A stretch of 64,000 nt of DNA, from NCBI GenBank assembly GCA_001604385.1, contig LVBK01000016.1, forward strand, positions 62,001 to 126,000, given 5' to 3'. The notes below the pieces were generated by a model. That model was not told the DNA's origin. It saw only the letters and a list, made by a program, of their open reading frames with translations, and searched no databases. A program made the position numbers and the translations under genes. Below, one piece after another: positions 17,700 through 26,213 of the stretch. The stretch is from Spirochaetales bacterium Spiro_09. Lineage in GTDB: Bacteria > Spirochaetota > Spirochaetia > Treponematales > Treponemataceae. The number at the start of each line of letters is the position of its first letter. Within the stretch, counting starts at the first letter, position 1.

Positions 17700-18809
17700 A
17701 TGGCAAAGATATTGGTGGGCATGAGCGGCGGAGTTGACAGCTCGGTCGCGGCAAAGCTCCTGGTCGACGCGGGACACGAAGTTGCCGGCGTCACACTAAA
17801 ACTGTTTTCGGAGGCGGACATACACATACCCGAGGGCGCGACCAGAACCTGCTGCGCGCTTTCTGATGTGGAGGACGCCCGGGCGGTTGCCTACAAGCTG
17901 GGAATTGACCATTTTGTCTTCAATTTTCGGGAGCTGTTCACGGAAAAGGTAATCGGCCGCTTTATCGACACCTATCTTGAGGGAGCCACGCCCAATCCCT
18001 GCATCGACTGCAACCGGTTCATCAAGTTCGATAAGCTGATAGAACGGGCCCTGCTCCTTGGCTATGACTATGTCGCGACCGGTCACTACTCAATCATTAC
18101 CACCGACCCGGCGAGCGGCCGCTACCTCCTTGAACGGGGAACCGATCTGTCAAAAGATCAAAGCTATGTGCTGTATGCCCTGACCCAGGAACAACTGGCG
18201 CACACCCTCTTCCCGCTTGGCGGCATGGACAAAATCTCCGTGCGCCGCATTGCCGAGGAAGCAGGTCTGGTCAATGCCCGAAAACCCGACAGCCAGGACA
18301 TTTGTTTTGTTCCCGACGGGGATTATTCATCCTTTATAGACCGCATGGCACCCGGCAGGGTACAGGGCGGCAAGTTTATCGACACGGCCGGAACGGAAAT
18401 CGGCGAACACCGGGGAATAACCCGGTACACCATCGGGCAGCGACGGGGCATTGCCGCCGCCTTCGGCAAGCCCATGTACGTCGCGGCAAAAAACGCCGCA
18501 GACAACACGGTAACCCTCGGGGAAAACCATGAATTGCTGGCCGGAAGCCTCATTGCCTCGGATATCAACCTCATTTCGATCGATTCACTCAGGAATCCTT
18601 TGCGGGTCACCGCGAAAATACGTTATAATCAGACAGAGCAGGATGCGGTACTGTATCCGCTTGACAACGGCGAAATGCGCGTTGTCTTCGCGCAGGCACA
18701 GCGCGCGGTCGCTCCCGGACAGGCAGTTGTCTTCTATTCGGGAAATACCGTGGTTGGCGGCGGCACAATCGTTCGAGCAGAAGGGCTTCACGGAGGAATA
18801 CAGGCATGA
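17700..18809 (+). CDS. mnmA: tRNA 2-thiouridylase MnmA
   Basis: MnmA adds sulfur to U34 of Lys, Glu and Gln tRNAs. The PP-loop is ILVGMSGGVDSSVAAKLL; the catalytic Cys pair lies in NPCIDCNRFIKFDKL and RKPDSQDICFVPDGDY; DYVATGHYS is also conserved. The length of 369 residues is normal. A good ribosome-binding site (GAGGGAG) lies upstream of the ATG. The last four bases overlap the start of the ODP gene, so an oxygen/iron sensor is translated together with a tRNA-thiolation enzyme. Confidence 0.96.
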   Translation: MAKILVGMSGGVDSSVAAKLLVDAGHEVAGVTLKLFSEADIHIPEGATRTCCALSDVEDARAVAYKLGIDHFVFNFRELFTEKVIGRFIDTYLEGATPNPCIDCNRFIKFDKLIERALLLGYDYVATGHYSIITTDPASGRYLLERGTDLSKDQSYVLYALTQEQLAHTLFPLGGMDKISVRRIAEEAGLVNARKPDSQDICFVPDGDYSSFIDRMAPGRVQGGKFIDTAGTEIGEHRGITRYTIGQRRGIAAAFGKPMYVAAKNAADNTVTLGENHELLAGSLIASDINLISIDSLRNPLRVTAKIRYNQTEQDAVLYPLDNGEMRVVFAQAQRAVAPGQAVVFYSGNTVVGGGTIVRAEGLHGGIQA

Positions 18810-19579
18810 ATGAAGAAGATATCACGGGAAAAGTTCTGTACCAGGATGATAACCATACCTTTATATGGCTGGGCGGCGAAGGAAAATACCGCAAGGGCGT
18901 CATCCAAACCATGCAATACCTGATTATCGACAACGGACGGGGAACGCTCCTTGACCCGGGAGGGGTACACCTTTTTTCGCGCGTCGTGGCCGCGGTCAGC
19001 CGCTACATATCGATAGACAAAATCGACACCATATTCTTTTCACACCAGGACCCTGACGTGTCCTCGGGAATCGCCCTGTGGCTCGGAGTAACAAAGGCCA
19101 AGGTCTATGTTTCCGCGCTCTGGACGCGTTTTTTACCCCATTTCGGCATCGTCGACACCAGCAGGGTTCTGCCCATCGAAGACAAGGGCAGCTCGCTGAG
19201 CCTTCCCTCCGGCGCCGTCCTGAAATTCGTGCCGGCTCACTTTATGCATTCGTGCGGCCAGTTTGGCGTCTTTGACACCCGGTCAAAGATCCTGTTTACC
19301 GGAGACATCGGAGCCGCGGTCTTTGACGATGACAACGAGACGGTCTTTGTGGACGATTTCGAGAAACACCGGCCGCTGGTGGAGCCCTTCCATACCCGTT
19401 ATATCGCGTCCAATATCGTCGCGAAAAAATGGTGTTCCATTGTCTCGGCGTTGAATCCCGCCATGATCGCCCCGCAGCACGGGGCAATATACCGGGGTGA
19501 ATCGGTCAGACAATTTTTGTCCTGGCTTTCGAACCTGCGTTGCGGCGTGGATATTGCCGACAAGATTTTTGGCGTTTGA
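18806..19579 (+). CDS. oxygen-binding di-iron protein ODP (metallo-beta-lactamase fold)
   Basis: This 257-residue protein has the metallo-beta-lactamase fold of the flavodiiron protein family but without a flavodoxin domain. The metal site reads FFSHQDPDVSSG (His80, Asp82, Asp84), the FprA-like H-x-D/E-x-D form rather than HxHxDH, followed by HFMHSCGQF, LFTGDIG and APQHGAIYRG. In Treponema denticola a protein of this type binds iron and oxygen and signals to a soluble chemoreceptor encoded beside it. Exactly that neighbour is next here, after 17 bases. I infer the same role: sensing O2 or Fe(II) for chemotaxis. Confidence 0.86.
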   Translation: MNEEDITGKVLYQDDNHTFIWLGGEGKYRKGVIQTMQYLIIDNGRGTLLDPGGVHLFSRVVAAVSRYISIDKIDTIFFSHQDPDVSSGIALWLGVTKAKVYVSALWTRFLPHFGIVDTSRVLPIEDKGSSLSLPSGAVLKFVPAHFMHSCGQFGVFDTRSKILFTGDIGAAVFDDDNETVFVDDFEKHRPLVEPFHTRYIASNIVAKKWCSIVSALNPAMIAPQHGAIYRGESVRQFLSWLSNLRCGVDIADKIFGV

Positions 19580-19596
19580 CAGTCACCGGAGGCTCC

Positions 19597-20454
19597 ATGG
19601 ACACACACGAACTGGCAGATAACTATAGCGACGCGCTCAAACGGTTCAGCGTCGGCTACAACAAAAGCATTATTCTCAATTCGGTAACGCTGCATTCGCT
19701 GGAAATACTGGATCAAGCGATGGATCAGGTCGAGACGGGACTCAATACCATCGTCAGCGCCTTCGAGGAAATGCGCGCAACCAGTTCGAGCACCTCCGAA
19801 AACGCGAACCGAATCGATTCAATGATGGGGGAAATTCTCGCGAAAAACAGCGCGATGGACAGCGGGATTGCCGAGCGCATGAAAGAAATCGAGCACGCGG
19901 CAAGCAACGCCAAGTCCATCGCCCTGCTCTTCGAGGACCTCAAGGAAAAAACAAAGGATGTCGCCGGGATCACCGGCTCCATCCAGGACGTTTCGGACCG
20001 CACCGGTATTCTTGCCATCAATGCCTCCATCGAAGCCGCACGGGCAGGCACCGTCGGCCGCGGCTTCCGCATAATCGCGAACGAGGTACGCACCCTGGCT
20101 ATCCAGACCGGCGACTTCGCAAAGCAAATAGAATCAAACTTGGGCGAATTTCAGACCGCAGTCGAATCCATCAACAAGCAAATGAGCCAGTTCACCGAAC
20201 TCTTCTCCCGCTTCAAGATGTCTTTCAGCGAAGTGCTTGCGAACTTTAACGAGAACGCGCGCACCATCAACGAAGCCGGAGACTCCCTGTCGCACATCAC
20301 CTCCGCCATCCGGGAGGAAGCGGCAGCCCTGACAGACGGTCTGAGCTCGCTCGAAACCGTCAACGACTCCATGCGCGACACCCACGCAATTCTTGAAGTC
20401 ATCCAGTCAACCCACACCTCTATCGACAGCCTGCTCGAAAAGGCGAACGACTAG
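19597..20454 (+). CDS. soluble methyl-accepting chemotaxis protein (ODP partner)
   Basis: This chemoreceptor of 285 residues has no membrane helix and no ligand-binding domain. It is nearly all helical coiled coil, with the conserved signalling tip IQDVSDRTGILAINASIEAARAG and VRTLAIQTGDFAKQI. The start at 19597 (MDTHELADNY) follows a GGAGG site; the track start is inside odp. Lack of a sensor fits a receptor that takes its signal from the separate ODP protein. It should contact CheA and CheW in a cytoplasmic array; these genes are not in the window. Confidence 0.88.
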   Translation: MDTHELADNYSDALKRFSVGYNKSIILNSVTLHSLEILDQAMDQVETGLNTIVSAFEEMRATSSSTSENANRIDSMMGEILAKNSAMDSGIAERMKEIEHAASNAKSIALLFEDLKEKTKDVAGITGSIQDVSDRTGILAINASIEAARAGTVGRGFRIIANEVRTLAIQTGDFAKQIESNLGEFQTAVESINKQMSQFTELFSRFKMSFSEVLANFNENARTINEAGDSLSHITSAIREEAAALTDGLSSLETVNDSMRDTHAILEVIQSTHTSIDSLLEKAND

Positions 20455-20470
20455 CGGAATCTTGCCGGTT

Positions 20471-22297
20471 TTACCCGACCGCTCCTTCCTCCACGGAACG
20501 CAGGGCGCGAAGCTGCTTTGAAAGGCCGGCAAGGCGGCTGTGGTCGCGGACGACGACCAGAAGATGGAGAATCCTTTTTTTACCCGCATCCATAATCCGG
20601 TGGCACTGAACCTCAAGCACCCGGTCTTCCCACTCCCCGTATCCGCGCGAAACCCTGAAGTGAGCCGCGGTCAGAGGATTCATGGACGCAATGGCCCGTT
20701 CATGGTGGGCAGGATCGAACATCTTCTGGACATATTCCCGGAACCGCGCGGACTTATCGGGGCTCAGCATGGAATCGAACAGGAGGCGCACGTCCTTGCC
20801 GCACAATTCCGAGGAGCGAAATATTTTTGTCGTCGCGGCAGAATGATTCGGGCAGATTCTGAATTGGGCATCCACCAGGAAAAGCCCGTCCGATACGGAA
20901 GAAAAAATGGCCGCAAATTCTTCCCTAGCGATGGTATTCTGCTCAAGACCGGAAATAACCTGGTTATACATGCGGGCAATCTGGCCGACCTCGGTAAAGG
21001 GTTCTACCGGAAGGCGGAGCGAAAGGTCTCCGCTGATTGCCTGTTCATGCATCGTCGTCAACAATTCTACCAGATCGGTCGAGGCGCCGTGTTCGGCAAT
21101 ATTGAGACCGTCATCTTCCTCCTGCGCGGTAACCCGAAGGCGAAAGAGGCGATTGAACACCCAAAAAAAGAGCAGGGAACTGCCAAAGGCCCAGACACCG
21201 CACACCGCGACGCCGATCAGCTGGGTCAAGACCTGGCTCCCGCCAAAGGGGCTCGTACCCAACAGTGCGCTGTCTCCAAAGAGTCCAACCGCCACAGTGC
21301 CCCAGATCCCGGCGGCAAGATGAACCGGTACGGCGCCAACCGCGTCGTCTATCTTCAATTTTTCCAGCAAGAAAGTTGCCCCGAGCATGACAAGACCGGC
21401 AACCGCACCGATAATAACCGCTTCCCCGGGACCGACGGCATGACAGCTGGCAGTTATGGCAACCAGACCCGCCAGGCTTCCGTTCATCACAAAACCGACT
21501 TCGGGAACACCGGTCACAAGCCAGCCGGCAAAGAGGGCCGAAAGCATACCGGCGCCTGCCGCGAGGCAGGTTCTGACAATTATGCCGGGAACCGCGTCGG
21601 TCATGGCAAGGGTACTGCCACCGTTAAAGCCTATCCAGCCGAACCAGAGCACGATGACGCCGGCAACCGCGAGCGGCACATTCGAGGCGGGCATGCGTAT
21701 TGCCTTCCCGTCGGCAGAAAAACGACCCTTCCGCGGGCCGATAACCAGAAGGGCGGCAAGGGCAACATAGCCGCCCACGGAATGCACCACCGTCGAGCCG
21801 GCAAAGTCAACAAAGCCGAGCGAGGCAAGCCAGCCCTGTCCACTCGACAGCTCCTCTCCTCCCAAACCGCCCCAGGCCCAGTGCCCGAAAAGCGGGTACA
21901 CAATAGCCGACAAAAAAAGAGTCGCGACAATATAGGCCGCATAACGCATACGCTCGGCCACCGCACCCGACACAATGGTTGCCGCGGTACTGCAAAACAT
22001 TACCTGGAATAAAAAGAACACGCCCAGACCGGGATAGGGAGAATGCTCGGGATTCACCGCAAACAAACTGCCGCCAAGGAAGCCGGAAAAGGAATCGCCG
22101 AACATCAGGGCAAAGCCGAAGGCCCAGTACACCAGCATTGACACCCCGACGTCCGTCAAGTTCTTGATTGCGACATTGATGTTGTTTTTTGCCCGCGTCA
22201 GTCCGGATTCCACCATTGAAAAACCGGCTTGCATAAAAAATACCAGCGAAGCGGCGACGATCACCCACAGATGATCCAGCATACTCTGAAAATCCAT
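20471..22297 (-). CDS. ammonium transporter fused to HAMP and PAS domains
   Basis: The N-terminal 400 or so residues form an Amt/Rh channel with about eleven helices. Key elements are retained: FGHWAWG, DFAGSTVVHSVGG (first pore His) and VHLAAGIWGTVAVGLFG (second pore His). After the last helix come a HAMP-like segment (LLTTMHEQAISGDLSLRL, about residues 430-475), a PAS domain (EEFAAIFSSVSDGLFLVDAQF) and a short C-terminal helix. No kinase, cyclase or other output domain follows. The start at 22297 has an AAGGAGAG site; the 38 residues before it in the track ORF have no homology. It probably transports and senses ammonium together. Confidence 0.88.
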   Translation of the reverse strand: MDFQSMLDHLWVIVAASLVFFMQAGFSMVESGLTRAKNNINVAIKNLTDVGVSMLVYWAFGFALMFGDSFSGFLGGSLFAVNPEHSPYPGLGVFFLFQVMFCSTAATIVSGAVAERMRYAAYIVATLFLSAIVYPLFGHWAWGGLGGEELSSGQGWLASLGFVDFAGSTVVHSVGGYVALAALLVIGPRKGRFSADGKAIRMPASNVPLAVAGVIVLWFGWIGFNGGSTLAMTDAVPGIIVRTCLAAGAGMLSALFAGWLVTGVPEVGFVMNGSLAGLVAITASCHAVGPGEAVIIGAVAGLVMLGATFLLEKLKIDDAVGAVPVHLAAGIWGTVAVGLFGDSALLGTSPFGGSQVLTQLIGVAVCGVWAFGSSLLFFWVFNRLFRLRVTAQEEDDGLNIAEHGASTDLVELLTTMHEQAISGDLSLRLPVEPFTEVGQIARMYNQVISGLEQNTIAREEFAAIFSSVSDGLFLVDAQFRICPNHSAATTKIFRSSELCGKDVRLLFDSMLSPDKSARFREYVQKMFDPAHHERAIASMNPLTAAHFRVSRGYGEWEDRVLEVQCHRIMDAGKKRILHLLVVVRDHSRLAGLSKQLRALRSVEEGAVG

Positions 22298-22385
22298 ACA
22301 CGCTCTCCTTGCCGGCCCTAAAACCGGAGCAGCCGAACGGTATGGACACGGCGCCCCTGAATCATCGGCCGTGCTGTGTGGTTTC

Positions 22386-22419
22386 TGTATATATATACAA
22401 TAAAAAGGCATAATTATGC
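22386..22419. promoter_or_regulatory. two palindromes between amt and the HAD gene
   Basis: The 261-base divergent gap between the ammonium transporter and the HAD phosphatase holds two perfect AT-rich palindromes: TGTATATATATACA (22386-22399) and GCATAATTATGC (22408-22419). They lie about 90-120 bases upstream of the amt start and are possible regulator sites. No sigma-54 GG-N10-GC element was found near amt. The rest of the gap holds a short GC-rich repeat (listed separately). Confidence 0.4.
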
Positions 22420-22476
22420 AATACCCTCTAATCTACCGGACAAGAGGCAGAACGGGCCACGCTTTTGCGCGCTCGA

Positions 22477-22498
22477 CGCACGGAGCCGCCGCGAAGAA
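22477..22498. repeat. GC-rich dispersed repeat, copy 1
   Basis: The segment CGCACGGAGCCGCCGCGAAG and two further bases matches 20 of 22 positions at 30730-30751. Both copies are intergenic. The motif may belong to a genome-wide intergenic repeat family; two copies in one window only suggest this. Confidence 0.45.
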
Positions 22499-22558
22499 AG
22501 CGTGTACAGCAGTCCCATGCTCTTCTTTTTCAGCGGGTTTTCAGGCTATAGTGAGCAC

Positions 22559-23389
22559 ATGAAACACGATATCCGCCTCATCGCTATGGACCTTGACGAC
22601 ACCCTTTTCAAACACGACCTGACCATATCGGACCGCACCGTCCGCACCCTCAGAAGGGCGGCGGATCGCGGAATACGCCTTGTCCTTGCCTCCGGCCGCT
22701 CGCCGGAAGCCATGTACCCTGCCGCCGACCGAATCGGTATCTCGGCGGACGACAGTTTTATCATCGCTAATAACGGCTCCCAGATAATCGATTCCAGAAC
22801 GCGCACCATACTGCGCGAACACTTTCTGCCGACGGACATTGCGCTCGAGGCCTTCCGCCTGGTCCTGGCCGCCGGTCTTTCCTGCCACATTTACGAGGGG
22901 AACAGCATCCATGTCTCGAAAGAAACCGAGTACTCCGACCGGGACTGGCAGCTTTCCGGCCTGAAACCGGAAATACCCGCCGACTTTGAAGAGCTTATCC
23001 GCAAGGGCGTATACAAACTGGTAATCCCCGGCGACCCCGAATTTATCGTGCCCGTCCAGGCCGAGTTCAAGGTGCAGTTTGCCGGCCGCGCGACCGTCTT
23101 TGTCAGTAAACCCTTTTTTATGGAAGTTCTTCCGCTCAACGCCGGCAAGGGCGAATCCCTCAAAGAGGTGGCCGAAGACCTGCTCGGCCTTTCAGCGGAT
23201 CAGGTTATGGCCTTTGGAGACAGCATGAACGACGAGTCCATGCTCCGCTATGCCGGCCACAGCGTCGCCATGAGCAACAGCCGTCCGGAGATACTCGCCC
23301 TTGCCCGCCACACCAGCTTTCTGTCCAACGACGAAGACGGGGTCGCCGACTACATCGAGCGAGTAGTATTGGGGACCTCTAACAACTGA
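22559..23389 (+). CDS. Cof-type HAD-family phosphatase
   Basis: This is a HAD hydrolase of 276 residues, subfamily IIB (Cof/YbjI type). The nucleophile motif is MDLDDTLFKHDLTIS, motif II is LVLASGRSPEAM, the Lys lies in PLNAGKGESLKEV and motif IV is VMAFGDSMNDESML. Family members dephosphorylate sugar phosphates, FMN or pyridoxal phosphate with broad specificity. The ATG at 22559 is chosen because the HAD core starts immediately; the 61 residues before it in the track ORF are intergenic. A palindromic repeat overlaps its stop codon region. Confidence 0.9.
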   Translation: MKHDIRLIAMDLDDTLFKHDLTISDRTVRTLRRAADRGIRLVLASGRSPEAMYPAADRIGISADDSFIIANNGSQIIDSRTRTILREHFLPTDIALEAFRLVLAAGLSCHIYEGNSIHVSKETEYSDRDWQLSGLKPEIPADFEELIRKGVYKLVIPGDPEFIVPVQAEFKVQFAGRATVFVSKPFFMEVLPLNAGKGESLKEVAEDLLGLSADQVMAFGDSMNDESMLRYAGHSVAMSNSRPEILALARHTSFLSNDEDGVADYIERVVLGTSNN

Positions 23390-23401
23390 GGTTATTAGAG
23401 G
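23376..23401. repeat. CCTCTAA/TTAGAGG palindromic element, copy 1
   Basis: CCTCTAA (23376-23382) pairs with TTAGAGG (23395-23401), preceded by GGGGA and followed by a CAAACAAATAAAA-like tail. The same arrangement recurs at 30791-30833. It overlaps the stop of the HAD gene, and could act as a terminator-like hairpin, although the downstream tract is A-rich rather than T-rich. Confidence 0.7.
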
Positions 23402-23505
23402 CAAACAAATAAAAAATTGCAAGAAAATCTCCAATTTGTAAAAATAATAGCCCAAAACTGGCTCATAACTGGCATAAAGCGGCTCAATCCGGTACAAATA
23501 CCGGC

Positions 23506-24885
23506 ATGAAGCAGAACTTATTTGTTATGGCCAGCCTTGCGTTGGCCGCATTGTTTGCGTTGTCATGCCAGACAGCGGACGAGGCACCCCGTGTGTCAGA
23601 ACCGGGTCCGGATATCGGCACTGTCGCCGAGCCGGAATTCACCACCACCGACCTATTTGTTACCCTTCTGGGGAAAACACCCGAAGAGTCCCTGACAAAG
23701 GTGCAAACCGCAGTAAACCTCTTTTTCAACGGAACCACCGGAGAGTCGACAACCCCGGCAACCGACAGGCAGAGCGCATCAAACAACGGCCGCTACCGGA
23801 ACTACTACGAACTGCCCCAGGACCCCTCCAAGGCATTTATCTATAGTGCAGACTCGAACGACATCCGCTCCGAGGGAATGTCCTACGGCATGATGATCGC
23901 CGTGCAAATGAACATGAAAGATCAGTTCGACAGGCTCTGGCATTTCGCGAAAGATGAAATGCAGTATCCGTCAACCAGTTCGGTCACCGCCTGGCGGAAT
24001 TACTTCCGCTGGCAGCTGACCAATATCAATGTGTCAAACAGTTCTAGCTGGACCTGGTCAAAAACAGATGTGACCCCCGCACCTGACGGAGAAGTGTATT
24101 TCGCCATGGCGCTCTATTTGGCCGACCGCCGCTGGGGTTCCGCCGGAACGTTCAACTACAAGGCAGAAGCCGATGCCATTACAAACGCAATGATCAACAA
24201 TAAGGCATCGGGAAACCAGCACCCCATTATCCACACCACCCAGAACAAAATTTCTTTCTGCCCGATTGGCGCGGCCTATACCTTCTCGGACCCGAGCTAC
24301 CACCTTCCCTCGTTCTTCGACGCCTTCGCCGCCTGGGGCCCCGAGGCCAATGTCAATAGATGGCTCCTGGTTGCTCACACCAGCCGGCAGTTCCTAATCG
24401 ATTCCGCGCATCCGACAACCGGGCTTCACCCCGACTATGCGGCCTACGACGGCACACCGGTAAAGGATACCGGCGGCACCCGGGGTAACGGGCTTTCCGG
24501 CACCGAACACGACACCTTCCGCTATGACGCCTGGCGGCTTCCCATGAATCTAGCCATGGACTGGATATGGTGGGGAAAAGATACCCGGATACAAAACCAG
24601 GCTATCAAGTACCATGAATTTTTTACGAATTACAAGGGAACGAACAATACCACCGCGGCCTTGTTTACCCTTGACGGTAAAACCGGAACCGGGGGAGGGT
24701 CGACCGCACTCGTTGCGACTCTTGCTGCTGCAAGCCAGGTTTCGGACCATGCGGACAAAACCTTCTGGGTGCAGTCCCTGTGGAATGTCCAGCAGCAAAG
24801 CGGCCTGTACCGCTATTACCAGCAGTGCGTGTACCTTTTGGGCATGCTGGTTACAACCGGAAACTATCAGGTAAGCTGGGAGTAA
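23506..24885 (+). CDS. glycoside hydrolase family 8 lipoprotein
   Basis: This secreted lipoprotein of 459 residues has a signal peptide ending in FALSC. The mature enzyme is an (alpha/alpha)6-barrel GH8: the general acid Glu lies in RSEGMSYGMMIAVQM, and FNYKAEADAI, HPDYAAYDG and HDTFRYDAWR are further conserved blocks. The overall pattern resembles reducing-end xylose-releasing exo-oligoxylanases (Rex), though cellulase or chitosanase activity cannot be excluded. Rex enzymes are usually cytoplasmic; here the lipobox puts it on the cell surface or periplasmic face. It stands alone, after a palindromic repeat. Confidence 0.88.
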   Translation: MKQNLFVMASLALAALFALSCQTADEAPRVSEPGPDIGTVAEPEFTTTDLFVTLLGKTPEESLTKVQTAVNLFFNGTTGESTTPATDRQSASNNGRYRNYYELPQDPSKAFIYSADSNDIRSEGMSYGMMIAVQMNMKDQFDRLWHFAKDEMQYPSTSSVTAWRNYFRWQLTNINVSNSSSWTWSKTDVTPAPDGEVYFAMALYLADRRWGSAGTFNYKAEADAITNAMINNKASGNQHPIIHTTQNKISFCPIGAAYTFSDPSYHLPSFFDAFAAWGPEANVNRWLLVAHTSRQFLIDSAHPTTGLHPDYAAYDGTPVKDTGGTRGNGLSGTEHDTFRYDAWRLPMNLAMDWIWWGKDTRIQNQAIKYHEFFTNYKGTNNTTAALFTLDGKTGTGGGSTALVATLAAASQVSDHADKTFWVQSLWNVQQQSGLYRYYQQCVYLLGMLVTTGNYQVSWE

Positions 24886-24939
24886 GCAGGATTCAGAACC
24901 AATGTACTGCCAGCATATTGTGTAGTATACTTTTTCAAT

Positions 24940-25884
24940 ATGTTGGCAATACCCGTACATCAAGACAATTCGCCCGAAGCGGTGCTGGACATTCTGTTCA
25001 AGCTCAAGGTCAAGGAAGTAATGACTCATCCTATCCTGACCGCACGCCCGTCGGACAGCCTGCGGCATATCCAGCAGGTAATGAAAAACAATCGCATTAC
25101 CGGTATCCCGGTGTCCGACGAGCACAGTACCCTGCTCGGCATCGTCTCCATGGACGATATCGTCAAAGCACTGGACAATGGCTGGATTGATGACCCCGCG
25201 GCCCTCCACATGACCACCAAGGTGATCGCCCTTCAGGACAATATGTCCCTTTCCTTTTGCGTATCTTACTTTAATAAATACTCGTTTGGCCGGTTTCCCG
25301 TGCTGGACGCGAACTCGCGCCTGGTGGGAATCGTCACCGCCTCCGATGTCATATCCACCCTGCTTGTCGCCCTGAACAAGGAAGTGGCTCGCCTGGAAGA
25401 AACACTCCCTCCACGGGAAGAAGAAGCGCAGGACACCGATAGCAAACGGGTGATAGAGTTCAAAACAGAACCCTTCAATTTCGAGCTGGCCGGGCAAGCC
25501 TCTACCGACATAAAAAAGCTTCTGAAGGCTGCCGGAGTCGAACAATCGATTCTGCGCCGCATCGGGATTGCAAGCTACGAGCTGGAAATCAATCAGGTAG
25601 TGCATTCGGAGGGCGGCGTCATGCGCTATACCATCACGGGAGACAGCCTGCACATTGAGGCGGCCGATACCGGTCCCGGAATCCCGGACCTGGAAAAGGC
25701 CCTGACCGAAGGCTTTTCTACCGCGACCGAACGCGTACGCTCGCTCGGTTTCGGCGCCGGCATGGGATTGCCAAATACCCGGCGCGTCTCGGATGAATTC
25801 AACATCGAATCGAAGGCAGGCGGTGGAACCACCGTCCGCGTCACGTTCAACCTGAAACCCGCCATCAAAGGAGACACACCATGA
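24940..25884 (+). CDS. CBS-pair protein with HATPase (anti-sigma-like) domain
   Basis: This cytoplasmic protein of 314 residues has two CBS motifs (about residues 25-135; VKEVMTHPILTARPSDSLRHI and GRFPVLDANSRLVGIVTASDV) and a C-terminal HATPase domain of the RsbW/anti-sigma type (about residues 185-305; EINQVVHSEGG, DTGPGIPD, GFGAGMGLPNTRRV). No His phosphoacceptor domain is present. CBS pairs commonly bind adenosyl nucleotides. It is followed with ATGA overlap by DRTGG and PHP genes, a set often linked with [FeFe]-hydrogenases in anaerobes. I infer a nucleotide- or redox-responsive regulator. Confidence 0.82.
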   Translation: MLAIPVHQDNSPEAVLDILFKLKVKEVMTHPILTARPSDSLRHIQQVMKNNRITGIPVSDEHSTLLGIVSMDDIVKALDNGWIDDPAALHMTTKVIALQDNMSLSFCVSYFNKYSFGRFPVLDANSRLVGIVTASDVISTLLVALNKEVARLEETLPPREEEAQDTDSKRVIEFKTEPFNFELAGQASTDIKKLLKAAGVEQSILRRIGIASYELEINQVVHSEGGVMRYTITGDSLHIEAADTGPGIPDLEKALTEGFSTATERVRSLGFGAGMGLPNTRRVSDEFNIESKAGGGTTVRVTFNLKPAIKGDTP

Positions 25885-26213
25885 ACACCTCGGAACTTCT
25901 GTCCCTCCTGAACGCCCGCTCGGCGCACGCCGAATGGGACGATAAACCCATTGCGGGCGCCTATACCTCGGACTTGCTGAGCGACGCCATGGCCAATGCC
26001 GTCGACGAGGGCATCCTGATAACCATTCAGGCGCACAAAAACACCGTGGCGGTCGGCACCCTCAAGGATCTGGCAGCGCTGGTCATTTGCAACAACCGCC
26101 CCCTTCCCGATGACATGATCGAAGCGGCAAAGGCTGAACGGATTGCCGTTCTGGTGACCGCTGAAAGCCAATTCACCGCATCCGGCAAGGTATACGCACA
26201 TCTGAACCCATGA
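25881..26213 (+). CDS. DRTGG-domain protein, second copy
   Basis: This protein of 110 residues resembles the one at 16168-16524: GAYTSDLLSDAMANAVDEGILITIQ, AALVICNNRPLPDDMIEAAKAERIAVLVT. Its start overlaps the CBS-ATPase gene and its stop overlaps the PHP gene, each by four bases, so the three proteins are probably made in fixed ratio. The function of stand-alone DRTGG proteins is unknown; repeated linkage to hydrogenase clusters suggests regulation of redox metabolism. Confidence 0.83.
   Translation: MNTSELLSLLNARSAHAEWDDKPIAGAYTSDLLSDAMANAVDEGILITIQAHKNTVAVGTLKDLAALVICNNRPLPDDMIEAAKAERIAVLVTAESQFTASGKVYAHLNP

Noticed and set aside
20540-22012. 490-residue plus-strand ORF opposite the Amt gene
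   Set aside because: Low-complexity composition, no family motif, and entirely antisense to a clear ammonium transporter.
24550-25653. 367-residue minus-strand ORF
   Set aside because: Antisense to the GH8 and CBS-HATPase genes, without domain or ribosome-binding site.
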